The notes beneath the pieces are model-generated. The model saw only the letters and a list, made by a program, of their open reading frames with translations. It searched no databases and was not told the origin of the DNA. A DNA stretch of 64,000 nucleotides from Blautia parvula (GTDB lineage Bacteria > Bacillota > Clostridia > Lachnospirales > Lachnospiraceae). A program made the position numbers and the translations under genes. The DNA lies in assembly GCF_020215665.1 (NCBI RefSeq), contig NZ_CP084061.1:2822001-2886000 (forward strand). The letters run 5' to 3'. Below are positions 34,280 to 42,823 of the stretch, in pieces (within the stretch, counting starts at the first letter, position 1; each line of letters starts with the position of its first letter).

Positions 34280-35662
34280 TTACTTAAACAGATTGCCAAA
34301 CAGACCTTCAAACAGTTTTTTTATCCATTGGTTGGAGGTTACAAAGATAATAAAGATCACAACCGGCAGTACAAACTTCACCAGCACTGACCAGGCGGAA
34401 ACCAGCTTAAAGCTGATCTTTCCGTCATTCGTAACTTCCTTCTCTGCATTTTTCCTCTTCCATACCCATCCGATAAAGATACAGGCCAGAATCCCGCCAA
34501 TCGGCAGAGATACATTGGACACCAGATAATCTCCCAGGTCAAAGAAGGTTCTTCCGGCGATCTTAATATCGCTCCAGATACCGAAGCTGAGCGTGCAGGG
34601 GATTCCCAGACAGGTGATGAGTGCCGCGGAAATGACGGATGCCTTTGCACGGCTTACCTTGAATGTGTTCACAGCAAAGGAGACCACTACCTCTAAAAAC
34701 GCAATACTTGTGGAAACCGCGGCAAACAGCACCAGCACAAAGAACACCACTCCGAAAATCTTTCCGCCTGCCATCTCATCAAACACTGCAGGCAGCGTCT
34801 GGAACATAAGACTCGGTCCGCTCTCCGGTGAAAATCCAAATGCGAACACAGCAGGAAGAATGGCAAATCCCGCGATCATGGCCACCATGGTATCGAAAAA
34901 CGCAATACTTGCGGCACTCTTGGGAATATTCTGATTTTTCCCCAGATAGGCCCCGTATGTGATCGTGGCCCCTGTACCCAGTGACAGGGAGAAAAATACC
35001 TGTCCAAGTGCTGACAGGAAGGCTCCCGGCGTCAATTTTGAGAAATCCGGTTTCAGAAAGAATTTGATTCCCTCCCCGGCACCCGGAAGTGTACAGGAAC
35101 GAATGACAATGACGATCAGGCAGACGATCAGAAGCGGCATCATGATCTTGCATGACTTCTCAATCCCCTTCTGGATTCCCATTACAACAATAGCCACTGT
35201 GATGACCATAAACACCAGATAATAGATGATCTGGCTGCCCGTATTGCTTGTAAACGATGTAAAAAAGGCTTCACTGCTCTTTGGCAGCCCTGTCACGGAG
35301 ACAAAAATATACCGGATCACCCAGCCGCCCAGCACGGCGTAGTAAGAAAGGCCGATGAAGCTTGTGATCACCGCCAGAATACCCACACCGCCCCATTTGG
35401 AATTCAGGGCCTTATAGCTTCCGAAGGCGTCTTTTCCTCCGGCGCGGCCAATACTGATCTCGGCAATGATCAGCGGAATCCCCACCAGAAAGATGCAGAT
35501 GAGGTACACAAGAACAAAGGCTCCGCCCCCGCTCTCCCCCACAAGCATGGGGAAACGCCATAAGTTTCCCATTCCCACAGCAGAACCCGCTGCTGCCATA
35601 ATAAATCCGAAGCTGCCCGACCATTTGGGCGCTCCTCCTGTTTCCTGTGTCTGTTTACTCAT
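34280..35662 (-). CDS. NSS-family sodium-dependent amino acid transporter
   Basis: 460 residues from ATG at 35662 with a GGAGGAG site. About 11-12 transmembrane segments. The family opening GSFGFIMAAAGSAVGMGNLWRFP (sodium and substrate site in helix 1) is intact, and LGTGATITYGAYL is in helix 6. Prokaryotic NSS proteins (LeuT, TnaT, MhsT relatives) import neutral amino acids with sodium. The T-box leader shows that expression rises when one specific aminoacyl-tRNA is uncharged. Confidence 0.93.
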   Translation of the reverse strand: MSKQTQETGGAPKWSGSFGFIMAAAGSAVGMGNLWRFPMLVGESGGGAFVLVYLICIFLVGIPLIIAEISIGRAGGKDAFGSYKALNSKWGGVGILAVITSFIGLSYYAVLGGWVIRYIFVSVTGLPKSSEAFFTSFTSNTGSQIIYYLVFMVITVAIVVMGIQKGIEKSCKIMMPLLIVCLIVIVIRSCTLPGAGEGIKFFLKPDFSKLTPGAFLSALGQVFFSLSLGTGATITYGAYLGKNQNIPKSAASIAFFDTMVAMIAGFAILPAVFAFGFSPESGPSLMFQTLPAVFDEMAGGKIFGVVFFVLVLFAAVSTSIAFLEVVVSFAVNTFKVSRAKASVISAALITCLGIPCTLSFGIWSDIKIAGRTFFDLGDYLVSNVSLPIGGILACIFIGWVWKRKNAEKEVTNDGKISFKLVSAWSVLVKFVLPVVIFIIFVTSNQWIKKLFEGLFGNLFK

Positions 35663-35681
35663 AATCTCCTCCTTTTCCGGC

Positions 35682-35992
35682 AAAAAAAATCTCCCGTCCA
35701 TAATTGACATACAATCAGGACGAGAGCATTATGCTTCGTGGTACCACCTTGATTCATCCGCGCCTCACGACACAGACCTTTGCAAGTACGGGAAATCCAA
35801 ACCACTCCATGGATATCCTTATACTCCGGCGCTGTAATGGGCGCTCCCATCGTAGCCTATACTTCTGTAGTCGGTACGCGGCTCCAAGACCATCTTCCAT
35901 CCAGCCTGCTGCACTTCTTCCCACCGATCGAAGCTCTCTTTGCCAGTCTGCAGAATGTACTCTTCTTTTCTTTGCCTTTTTCTTTATATTTT
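35682..35992 (-). ncRNA. T-box riboswitch leader of the NSS transporter gene
   Basis: The minus-strand leader (about 310 bases) has a stem I region with AGAGAGC and GGTGGGAAG blocks. The T-box proper is AAGGTGGTACCACG (35737-35750). A terminator of 9 bp (35718-35726 / 35691-35699) precedes eight Ts (35682-35689). The acceptor bulge reads TGGT, which pairs with tRNAs whose discriminator base is A. The specifier region reads GGAAGATGGTCTTGG at about 35886-35900. ATG (Met, 35891-35893) lies next to a GTCT that can pair with an upstream AGAC, and it is compatible with TGGT. TGG (Trp, 35890-35892) is the main alternative. Confidence 0.9.
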
Positions 35993-35998
35993 AATAAT

Positions 35999-36027
35999 AG
36001 TATAAAGCGGTTCTTTTTCCTTGTCAA
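35999..36027 (-). promoter_or_regulatory. Promoter of the T-box/NSS transcript
   Basis: Minus strand TTGACA (36022-36027) and TATACT (35999-36004) are 17 bases apart, placing the start about 7 bases downstream, just ahead of stem I. Confidence 0.85.
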
Positions 36028-36083
36028 ACGGTTTTTAGGTAATCCAAGGGGGTTTTCTCTCCCGGTCCGCCTGTCCCCGGCAC

Positions 36084-36112
36084 TTTACACATTTCCTGAA
36101 ACGTGATATAGT
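36084..36112 (+). promoter_or_regulatory. Promoter of the VanZ-like gene
   Basis: TTTACA (36084-36089) and TATAGT (36107-36112) are 17 bases apart; the ATG is 48 bases further on, with a GAAAGAGGAA site. Confidence 0.65.
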
Positions 36113-36159
36113 CACCAGGAAGCAACCTATAACCTGATAAGACGAAAGAGGAACCCAAC

Positions 36160-36660
36160 ATGAAGAAATTTTTCATATTGCTGCTGAAGCCCTTTTCTTT
36201 TCTGCCGGCACTTCTGGTGATGTATTTGATATTCTCCTTTTCCAGCCAGACGGGAACCGAATCGGGAAATCTCAGCTATAAAATAAGCCATAAGATCATA
36301 GTGACCGCAGATACTGTACTGGATAAAAATATGAGCGAAGAACAGATCGCCTATTACACGGACAAGATCCACACACCTGTCAGGAAGCTGGCGCACATGA
36401 GTGAATACTTTGTGCTGGCTGTCTGTGTCTCCTTCCCCCTGTACGTATACGGCCTGCGCGGGATTCTGCTGATCCTCTTTGCAGGATTCATCAGTGTGGG
36501 TTTTGCCTGTACAGATGAGTTCCACCAGTCCTTTGTGGCGGGCAGAGGCCCTTCCAAACGCGATGTGATGATAGACAGCATCGGCGCTTTTGCCGGCATC
36601 CTGCTGGTCCAGTTTGTCTGCTGGAATACCCTGCGCAGAAGCCGAAAGAAAAATCGTTAA
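36160..36660 (+). CDS. VanZ-family membrane protein
   Basis: 166 residues with three or four transmembrane segments (about 8-27, 81-99, 101-118, 137-155). The VanZ pattern is present: FSSQTG near the N-terminus, KLAHMSEYFVLA in the middle and TDEFHQSFVAGRGPSKRDVMIDSIGA towards the end. Enterococcal VanZ lowers teicoplanin susceptibility; most family members have no defined function. Its stop codon overlaps that of convergent birA. Confidence 0.9.
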   Translation: MKKFFILLLKPFSFLPALLVMYLIFSFSSQTGTESGNLSYKISHKIIVTADTVLDKNMSEEQIAYYTDKIHTPVRKLAHMSEYFVLAVCVSFPLYVYGLRGILLILFAGFISVGFACTDEFHQSFVAGRGPSKRDVMIDSIGAFAGILLVQFVCWNTLRRSRKKNR

Positions 36661-37619
36661 TGCAGATTCAGGGACACATCGCCGCAGGGGAGGATTTCCT
36701 CCTCTCCCTGCTCATTTTTAACAAGCAGCCTGCCGTCCGGCAGGATTTTTTCTGCCTCCACACTTCTGACCCGGGTCCCGTATGCCACCCGCACACGTCT
36801 GCCCGGCACGATATTCCTGGAAATATACGCTTCCGGGATTCCCTCCTTCTCCGCCTCTTCGAGGAGATAATTGATAATACCTGCAGTCAGCAGGTTCCTG
36901 TCCACATACACATCATCCCCCAGTATGGCTCCGGCAACCTCTGAAAGCTCCCCGGGAAAACCGCCGGCCGGCATACGGAGATTCAGTCCTATTCCCACCA
37001 CCACCAGCTCAATATCTCCTGTCTCAAAGTCTGTCACAGCCTCCGTAAGGATTCCGCATACCTTCCGCTCCCCCAGATACAGATCGTTGACCCACTTGAT
37101 TCCCAGAGATACCCCGCAGACTTCCTCCACAGCGCGGCAGACAGCCACCGCAGCGGCGGCTGTCAGGGTCAGACCCTCCTGCGCTGTCCTTTTCGGCCGC
37201 ATGAGTACGCTCAAATAAAGACCGCTGCCGGCCGGTGAGTAAAAGGTACGCCCCCGCCTGCCCTTTCCCTCAGTCTGAGCCTCCGCTGCCACAAAGGAGC
37301 CATGGGGCAGATTTTCCTCAATCCCCTTCTTTTTCAGATACTGGTTCGTGGAAGAGATTTCCTTTTCCACCTGCATAAACACATTCCGATGTTCCAGATG
37401 CATTTTCACTGCCTCCACGGACAGAATATCATTATCCGTCTCCAGGGCATACCCTCTGTTATTCACAGCCAGAATCCGGTATCCCTCCTGGCGCAGGCTT
37501 TTCATGGCTTTCCACACCGCTGTCCTGGAATATCCAAGCCTTGATGCCAGTTCCTCCCCTGAAAGGTATTCCCCTCTGTGACTCTCAAGCAGCTTCAAAA
37601 GCTCTGATTTTGTTGACAT
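36657..37619 (-). CDS. birA: Biotin operon repressor / biotin-[acetyl-CoA-carboxylase] ligase
   Basis: 320 residues from ATG at 37619 (AGGAGG site). Residues 1-60 form a helix-turn-helix domain (SGEELASRLGYSRTAVWKAMKSLR), so this is the bifunctional class. The ligase domain follows with the biotin loop GKGRRGRTFYSPAGSGLY and the KWVNDLYL block; a C-terminal SH3-like domain (RVAYGTRVRSVEAEK) closes it. It makes biotinyl-AMP, transfers biotin to carboxylases, and should repress biotin genes elsewhere. Confidence 0.96.
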   Translation of the reverse strand: MSTKSELLKLLESHRGEYLSGEELASRLGYSRTAVWKAMKSLRQEGYRILAVNNRGYALETDNDILSVEAVKMHLEHRNVFMQVEKEISSTNQYLKKKGIEENLPHGSFVAAEAQTEGKGRRGRTFYSPAGSGLYLSVLMRPKRTAQEGLTLTAAAAVAVCRAVEEVCGVSLGIKWVNDLYLGERKVCGILTEAVTDFETGDIELVVVGIGLNLRMPAGGFPGELSEVAGAILGDDVYVDRNLLTAGIINYLLEEAEKEGIPEAYISRNIVPGRRVRVAYGTRVRSVEAEKILPDGRLLVKNEQGEEEILPCGDVSLNLH

Positions 37620-37655
37620 TTTCCCGCCTCCTATCCACTGATTTTGCACATTGGC

Positions 37656-37691
37656 GAAAAGCCAGACTCCCATCCGGGAATCTGGCTTTTC
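37656..37691 (-). terminator. Terminator of the nucleoside/BMP ABC operon
   Basis: GAAAAGCCAGA (37656-37666) pairs with TCTGGCTTTTC (37681-37691), with more pairing inside. The minus-strand arm ends in CTTTTC. It lies between the last permease gene and birA. Confidence 0.75.
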
Positions 37692-37711
37692 TTTCGTATC
37701 TTGTAACGATT

Positions 37712-38668
37712 CTATCTCTCCTCACGGAAATAGTTCACACCGCAGGACTGCGGCTGGGAATTCTCCTTTGAGGAACGGATGGAAGTGATGATCAGCACAA
37801 GTATTGTCATGAAGAACGGCACCATATCAAAAATGGAATCCGGTATCCTGATGACTGACTTCGGTACATAGTATTTCAACACGCTGAACGCACCGAAAAC
37901 CAGTGCCGCGAAAATAGCCTTATTGGGATTCCAGGTGGCGAATATTACCAGAGCCACAGCGATCCATCCAAGACCGTTTACACAATTGCTGATCCATACA
38001 CCGTTACAGATGATCATGGAACAGTACGCACCGCCAATCCCGCAGATGCCTCCGCCAAGCATCAGATTGATATATTTCAGCCTTGTGACGGGAAGGCCCG
38101 CGGCATCCGCAGCCGCCGGATTCTCCCCCACTGCCCGGATATTCAGTCCTGCCTTGGTCCTGTGCAGATAAATGCCGCACAGAATGGCAGCCACGATTCC
38201 GAGATACACAAAAATATTATAATTAAAGAACAGTTTTCCCAGTACCGGAATATCGGACAGCAGCGGAATCTCCACTTTGCCAAGGCTGTCTAAAATGCCG
38301 GACGGCAGTTTCAGAGAGGTGGCCCCTGACTTCTCCCGTACAAAATCACCGAAGAAGTTGCTCAGGCCGATACCGAAAATAGTAAGTGTCAATCCGGTAA
38401 CATTCTGGTCTGCCATAAAGGTAACGGTGAGCACAGCGTAGATGAGTGCGCCCAGCATACCTGCCGCAAATGCGGCGATCAGTGCCAGAAGCAGATTATC
38501 TGTCTTATATCCCATCATGAAGCCTGCGCATGCACCGATGGACATCATGCCCTCCACGCCCAGATTCAGATGTCCTGACTTTTCATTGATGATCTCACCT
38601 AAGATCCCGAACAAAAGCGGAGTACCGGCAAGAACTGCCGCCACAAAAAAGTTAGTAAAAAAATTCAT
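37712..38668 (-). CDS. ABC transporter permease, nucleoside/BMP type (second permease)
   Basis: 318 residues with about 8-9 hydrophobic segments of the BPD_transp_2 family. The typical N-terminal stretch TPLLFGILGEIINEKSGHLNLGVEGMM is present, with GENPAAADAAGLPV in the cytosolic loop. In such systems it forms the channel with the upstream permease. Its start overlaps the upstream stop by one base (TAATG). Confidence 0.93.
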   Translation of the reverse strand: MNFFTNFFVAAVLAGTPLLFGILGEIINEKSGHLNLGVEGMMSIGACAGFMMGYKTDNLLLALIAAFAAGMLGALIYAVLTVTFMADQNVTGLTLTIFGIGLSNFFGDFVREKSGATSLKLPSGILDSLGKVEIPLLSDIPVLGKLFFNYNIFVYLGIVAAILCGIYLHRTKAGLNIRAVGENPAAADAAGLPVTRLKYINLMLGGGICGIGGAYCSMIICNGVWISNCVNGLGWIAVALVIFATWNPNKAIFAALVFGAFSVLKYYVPKSVIRIPDSIFDMVPFFMTILVLIITSIRSSKENSQPQSCGVNYFREER

Positions 38669-39756
38669 TACGCCTTTCCTCCCTTCTTACGGGTCACAAA
38701 ACGGTATCTGACGAAAAATTCACATCCCAGCACGAAAAAGAGGATGATCCCCTGCAGCACATCTGCCGAGTAGGCGGACAGCCCATAGGAGGACTGCATA
38801 ACCGTACTTCCCTTTTCCAGCACACTGAACAGCAGGGAAACCACCAGAATTCCCACCGGATTAAGCTGGGCCAGCCATGCCACGATGATAGCTGTAAATC
38901 CCACGCCGCCTGCCACTGAAGTGGTAAGGGTCAGGTCCGAACCGCTGGCCTGTACCATGCCTGCGATACCACAGATGGCACCTGAAAATGCCATGGTGCG
39001 CAGCACGATCTTCTTATAATTCATGCCCGCATACTGGGCTGTGGCGCGGCTCTCGCCTACCACGCTGATCTCGTAGCCCTGTTTTGTGTATTTCAGATAG
39101 ATATACACAATGACTACCAGAACAAGCCCGATCAGCCATCCCACATGCACGCCGAACAGCTTGTCAAGCTGCGCATTCTCCCCAAACCTGGCGATTTTAG
39201 GAAATCCCGAAGAGTTGGGGTCCTGCCACGGACCATCCCTTAAGAAGGAAATCAGATACAGCGCGATATAGTTCAGCATCAATGTGAAAAGTGTCTCATT
39301 GGTACCGAATTTTGCCTTGAAAAACGCGGGAATGATTCCCCACAGAGCGCCTCCCAGCATACCTGCCAAAAACATGCAGATCATGAGAAGCCAATGAGGG
39401 AAATCCCAGCAGAACAGGGCAAAAAATGTGGCAAACACAGCGCCCATGATGATCTGCCCCTCAGCTCCGATATTCCAGAAACGCATCTTAAATGCCAGGG
39501 TAAGTCCCAGCGCCGGTATGAGCAGCGGCACCATAAGTTTGATCGTCGCCTGGAATGCCATGCTGCTTCTGAATGCACCTGATACAATAGTAGCATACAC
39601 AGAAAACGGATTATATCCGATACAGAGGATAAAGAGGCCGCCGGCAACAATGGCAAGCAGCACTGAGGCCAGACGCAGCAGCCGAACCTGTTTTGCAGGG
39701 CGCTCTTTTCTCTTCTCAACACGAATCAGAGGCTCTTTCTTTCTTGTCTCATCCAT
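38668..39756 (-). CDS. ABC transporter permease, nucleoside/BMP type (first permease)
   Basis: 362 residues with a basic cytosolic N-terminus of ~28 residues and about 9-10 membrane segments. The family block LGLTLAFKMRFWNIGAEGQIIMGA and the loop GESRATAQYAGMNYKK are visible. It overlaps the ATPase gene by 8 bases, showing translational coupling. Confidence 0.93.
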   Translation of the reverse strand: MDETRKKEPLIRVEKRKERPAKQVRLLRLASVLLAIVAGGLFILCIGYNPFSVYATIVSGAFRSSMAFQATIKLMVPLLIPALGLTLAFKMRFWNIGAEGQIIMGAVFATFFALFCWDFPHWLLMICMFLAGMLGGALWGIIPAFFKAKFGTNETLFTLMLNYIALYLISFLRDGPWQDPNSSGFPKIARFGENAQLDKLFGVHVGWLIGLVLVVIVYIYLKYTKQGYEISVVGESRATAQYAGMNYKKIVLRTMAFSGAICGIAGMVQASGSDLTLTTSVAGGVGFTAIIVAWLAQLNPVGILVVSLLFSVLEKGSTVMQSSYGLSAYSADVLQGIILFFVLGCEFFVRYRFVTRKKGGKA

Positions 39757-41281
39757 CAGCCTTCACCCCTTCCCTTTTTGATCCTGTCATCATCAGTCCC
39801 AGTTCTTCCTTTGTAGTAACGGCAGCATCCACGATTCCGGTCACCTCTCCATGGCAGAGCACCATGATCCTGTCAGAGATTTCCAGAAGCACGTCCAGAT
39901 CCTCACCGATAAACATAACGGCAACACCCTTTTTCTTCTGCTCATTCAGCAGGTCATAGATCGTGTAGGAAGAGTTAATATCCAGACCTCTGACCGGATA
40001 AGCGGTGATCAGCACTGACGGCTCTGATTCGATTTCCCGCCCAAGCAGAACCTTCTGCACATTACCGCCCGAGAGCAGGCGCACAGGCGTCTCCACATTG
40101 GGGGTCATGATCTCCAGGCGTTCTACCAGCTCCTCAGCCAGTTTTTTGGCGGGCTTTCTGTCCACAAAGATGCCCTTTGCCTTGTCATAGGATTTCAGCA
40201 GCATGTTGTCCACCATACCCATGGACGCCACAAGCCCCATGCCCAGCCTGTCCTCAGGCACAAAGCCCAGGCTGATTCCCAGGTTGTTGATCTGCTTTGG
40301 CGTCTTGCCGATGATATTTTCTTTATTGTGCAGGACTGCACCTGTCTCCACAGGCACAAGACCCGCAATGGCCTCGCACAGCTCCTTCTGTCCGCTGCCG
40401 GCGATCCCTGCTACGCCCAGGATCTCTCCCGCCTTAATCTCAAAGGACAGATCCTTAAGGGCCATGGTCCCGTCCGCTTTCTTCACAGACAGATCCACCA
40501 CTTTTAACCTGGTGTGCACATTCTCACATTTCGGCCGGTCTATCTCCAGGGTGACCGGACGGCCCACCATCAGCTCGGTGAGCTGCTTTTCATTGGTCTC
40601 GGCTGTGTTTACCGTGTCTATACTTTTTCCTTTTCTGAGGATCGTCACCCGGTCGCTGATCTCCATAACCTCGTTCAGCTTGTGGGTGATAATGATAATG
40701 GCGCTTCCCTGCTCTTTCATTCTGCGCAGAATAGCAAAAAGCTTCTGGGTCTCCTGGGGCGTGAGCACTGCTGTAGGCTCGTCTAAGATTAAAATATCCG
40801 CATTTCTGTACAGTACCTTCAGAATTTCCACGGTCTGCTTCTCACTGACGGACATATTGTATATCTTCTTCTCCGGGTCAACCTCAAGACCGAATTTTTT
40901 GGTCAGCTCCAGGATTTTCTCTTTCAGCTCCCTGGGCTTGATCCTTTTTCCCTCTGCACCGATCACCACATTATCCATGGCTGAAAATACATCCACCAGC
41001 TTAAAATGCTGATGGATCATGCCGATTCCCAGCTTCTTGGCATCCATGGGGGAATTGATCACCACTTCCCTGCCATTTACATGGATGCTGCCCTCATCGG
41101 GGTGGTAAATGCCTGAAATCATATTCATCAATGTGGTTTTTCCGGACCCGTTCTCACCAAGAAGCGCTAAGATCTCTCCCCTTCTCACATCCAGGTCAAT
41201 ATGGTCGTTCGCCACAACACTGCCAAATGTCTTTGTGATACCTCTCAGCTCAATGGCATTCTCTACCTTGTCTAAAGCCAA
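39749..41281 (-). CDS. ABC transporter ATPase, nucleoside/BMP type, two ATPase domains
   Basis: 510 residues from TTG at 41281, which has a GAGAGGTG site; an in-frame ATG at 41320 lacks one, so the start is uncertain. The first domain has Walker A GENGSGKTT, signature SVSEKQ and Walker B LILDEP. The second has a degenerate Walker A (AGIAGSGQKE) but a good LSGGNVQK signature, as usual for the sugar/nucleoside (RbsA/YufO) class. It powers the two downstream permeases. Confidence 0.92.
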   Translation of the reverse strand: MALDKVENAIELRGITKTFGSVVANDHIDLDVRRGEILALLGENGSGKTTLMNMISGIYHPDEGSIHVNGREVVINSPMDAKKLGIGMIHQHFKLVDVFSAMDNVVIGAEGKRIKPRELKEKILELTKKFGLEVDPEKKIYNMSVSEKQTVEILKVLYRNADILILDEPTAVLTPQETQKLFAILRRMKEQGSAIIIITHKLNEVMEISDRVTILRKGKSIDTVNTAETNEKQLTELMVGRPVTLEIDRPKCENVHTRLKVVDLSVKKADGTMALKDLSFEIKAGEILGVAGIAGSGQKELCEAIAGLVPVETGAVLHNKENIIGKTPKQINNLGISLGFVPEDRLGMGLVASMGMVDNMLLKSYDKAKGIFVDRKPAKKLAEELVERLEIMTPNVETPVRLLSGGNVQKVLLGREIESEPSVLITAYPVRGLDINSSYTIYDLLNEQKKKGVAVMFIGEDLDVLLEISDRIMVLCHGEVTGIVDAAVTTKEELGLMMTGSKREGVKADG

Positions 41282-41374
41282 CTGTGTCACCTCTCGTTTC
41301 TTTCTGTTTTGGTAACGCATACACCATCCGTTACAATTTTAGACACAAACATACAGGATAATTGTATCATAAGA

Positions 41375-41418
41375 AAAGAGGGAATACAAAATGATTTTTC
41401 ACATTTTGTATTCCCTCT
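41375..41418 (-). terminator. Hairpin terminator between the BMP lipoprotein and the ATPase gene
   Basis: A perfect 19-bp stem (41375-41393 / 41400-41418) with a 6-base loop, followed on the minus strand by TTTTCTTATG. It should leave the binding protein mRNA more abundant than the ATPase and permease mRNA. Confidence 0.85.
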
Positions 41419-41448
41419 TTGTATTTTTCACTAAACAAGAAATATGGA

Positions 41449-42705
41449 TCAATCTACGATTACATTCTTATAATACCAGTTGATTCCTCCGGTAATGGTC
41501 GCATCATCCAGTGTGCCGCCTTCTGTTCCCACAGCTTTGCCGTCGTTTGTCTCCAGAACTCCGTCAAATACATTGAAGCCTTCTTCCATGATCTTTCTTC
41601 TGGCTTCTTCCACTTTCTCTTTTGTTCCCGGTGCGCACAGCTCCTCATTGATAGGAGTGATATCTACCAGACCGTCATCCATTCCGCCGAAGTAGATCTC
41701 CGGTGTCCAGGTTCCGTCAATGACTTTCTGCACTGCCTGTGTATAATATACGCCCCAGTTCCAGATAACAGAGGTAAGTGTAGCATCCGGAGCATCCTTA
41801 CTCATATCAGAATTGTATCCTACGCCCCATACGCCTGCGGATTCTGCCTCAGTCTGCGGGTTGGGTGTGTCACAGTGCTGTCCGATCACGTCACAGCCCT
41901 CTGCGATCAGAGCTTTTGCCGCGTTGGTCTCCTCTGTGGGTGAGAACCAGCTGTTCGTTACTTTTACGTGGATCTCCGCGTCCGGGTTCACCTCTGCAAC
42001 ACCGATGGCAAATGCGTCGATACCGCCGGTAACCTCTGAGTTCTCAGAACCCATGGCTGCCACATAGCCGATCTTGTTACTCTCTGTCTTCATACCTGCA
42101 ACGATACCGGATAAATATCTTGCCTGGTAAATTCTTCCGAAGTAGTTGTTAAAGTTTGTATCATTGGACTTATATCCTGTGCCGTGAGAGAAGATCACAT
42201 CCGGGAATTCCTGCGCAAGCTGCTCACAGGTGTCCATGTAGTTAAAGCTGGTGGCGAAAATGATCTGGCATCCGTCCTCGATACATTCCCTGATCGCCTG
42301 TTCTGTCATGGTTGGGTCTGTATCCGGGATATTGTTCTTACGGATGATCTGGCTGTCTTCCAGTCCCAGTTCCTTCTGCATCTCAACGATGCCCTGGTCA
42401 TGTGTGTAAGTGTATCCGGAACCCTCTGCCGGATCGGAAATATGGATAACGCCCACCTTCAGGTCTTCTTTTGCAACCGGAGCGAATTTACCGCTGGCTT
42501 CTGTCTTACTGTCGTCAGCAGCATCTTCTTTTTTGTCCGTATCATCCGCTTTTTCGGCGTCGTCCGCATTGGTATCTTCTTTGCTCGTATCTTCTGTCTT
42601 GGTTTCTTCCTTCTTGTCCTCAGCTCCCTGCTGCTGTCCGCAGCCTGCCAGCATGGCACCGACCATTGTCAGAGATAACACGATACCTAAAATTTTCTTC
42701 TTCAT
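41449..42705 (-). CDS. BMP-family substrate-binding lipoprotein
   Basis: 418 residues. A lipoprotein signal ends in LAGC with Cys22. A long acidic Asp/Glu/Lys/Thr linker (about 25-72) precedes the BMP domain, which includes VIHISDPAEGSGYTYTHDQG, IFATSFNYMD and IGYVAAMGS. BMP/PnrA proteins bind purine nucleosides or, in some cases, other small ligands. It is the first gene of the ABC operon with the ATPase and two permeases downstream. Confidence 0.95.
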   Translation of the reverse strand: MKKKILGIVLSLTMVGAMLAGCGQQQGAEDKKEETKTEDTSKEDTNADDAEKADDTDKKEDAADDSKTEASGKFAPVAKEDLKVGVIHISDPAEGSGYTYTHDQGIVEMQKELGLEDSQIIRKNNIPDTDPTMTEQAIRECIEDGCQIIFATSFNYMDTCEQLAQEFPDVIFSHGTGYKSNDTNFNNYFGRIYQARYLSGIVAGMKTESNKIGYVAAMGSENSEVTGGIDAFAIGVAEVNPDAEIHVKVTNSWFSPTEETNAAKALIAEGCDVIGQHCDTPNPQTEAESAGVWGVGYNSDMSKDAPDATLTSVIWNWGVYYTQAVQKVIDGTWTPEIYFGGMDDGLVDITPINEELCAPGTKEKVEEARRKIMEEGFNVFDGVLETNDGKAVGTEGGTLDDATITGGINWYYKNVIVD

Positions 42706-42760
42706 GCTCGTCCTCCTTTTATAACACCTGTACTTTCTTTTTATTTATGAGTACAAATTA

Positions 42761-42789
42761 ACTATAACATTATATTTTTTGTTTTTCAA
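42761..42789 (-). promoter_or_regulatory. Promoter of the BMP/nucleoside ABC operon
   Basis: Minus strand TTGAAA (42784-42789) and TATAGT (42761-42766) are 17 bases apart, about 55 bases upstream of the lipoprotein gene. Confidence 0.75.
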
Positions 42790-42823
42790 CCGGCATATTG
42801 GAGATAATTTCAAAATAATCGCC

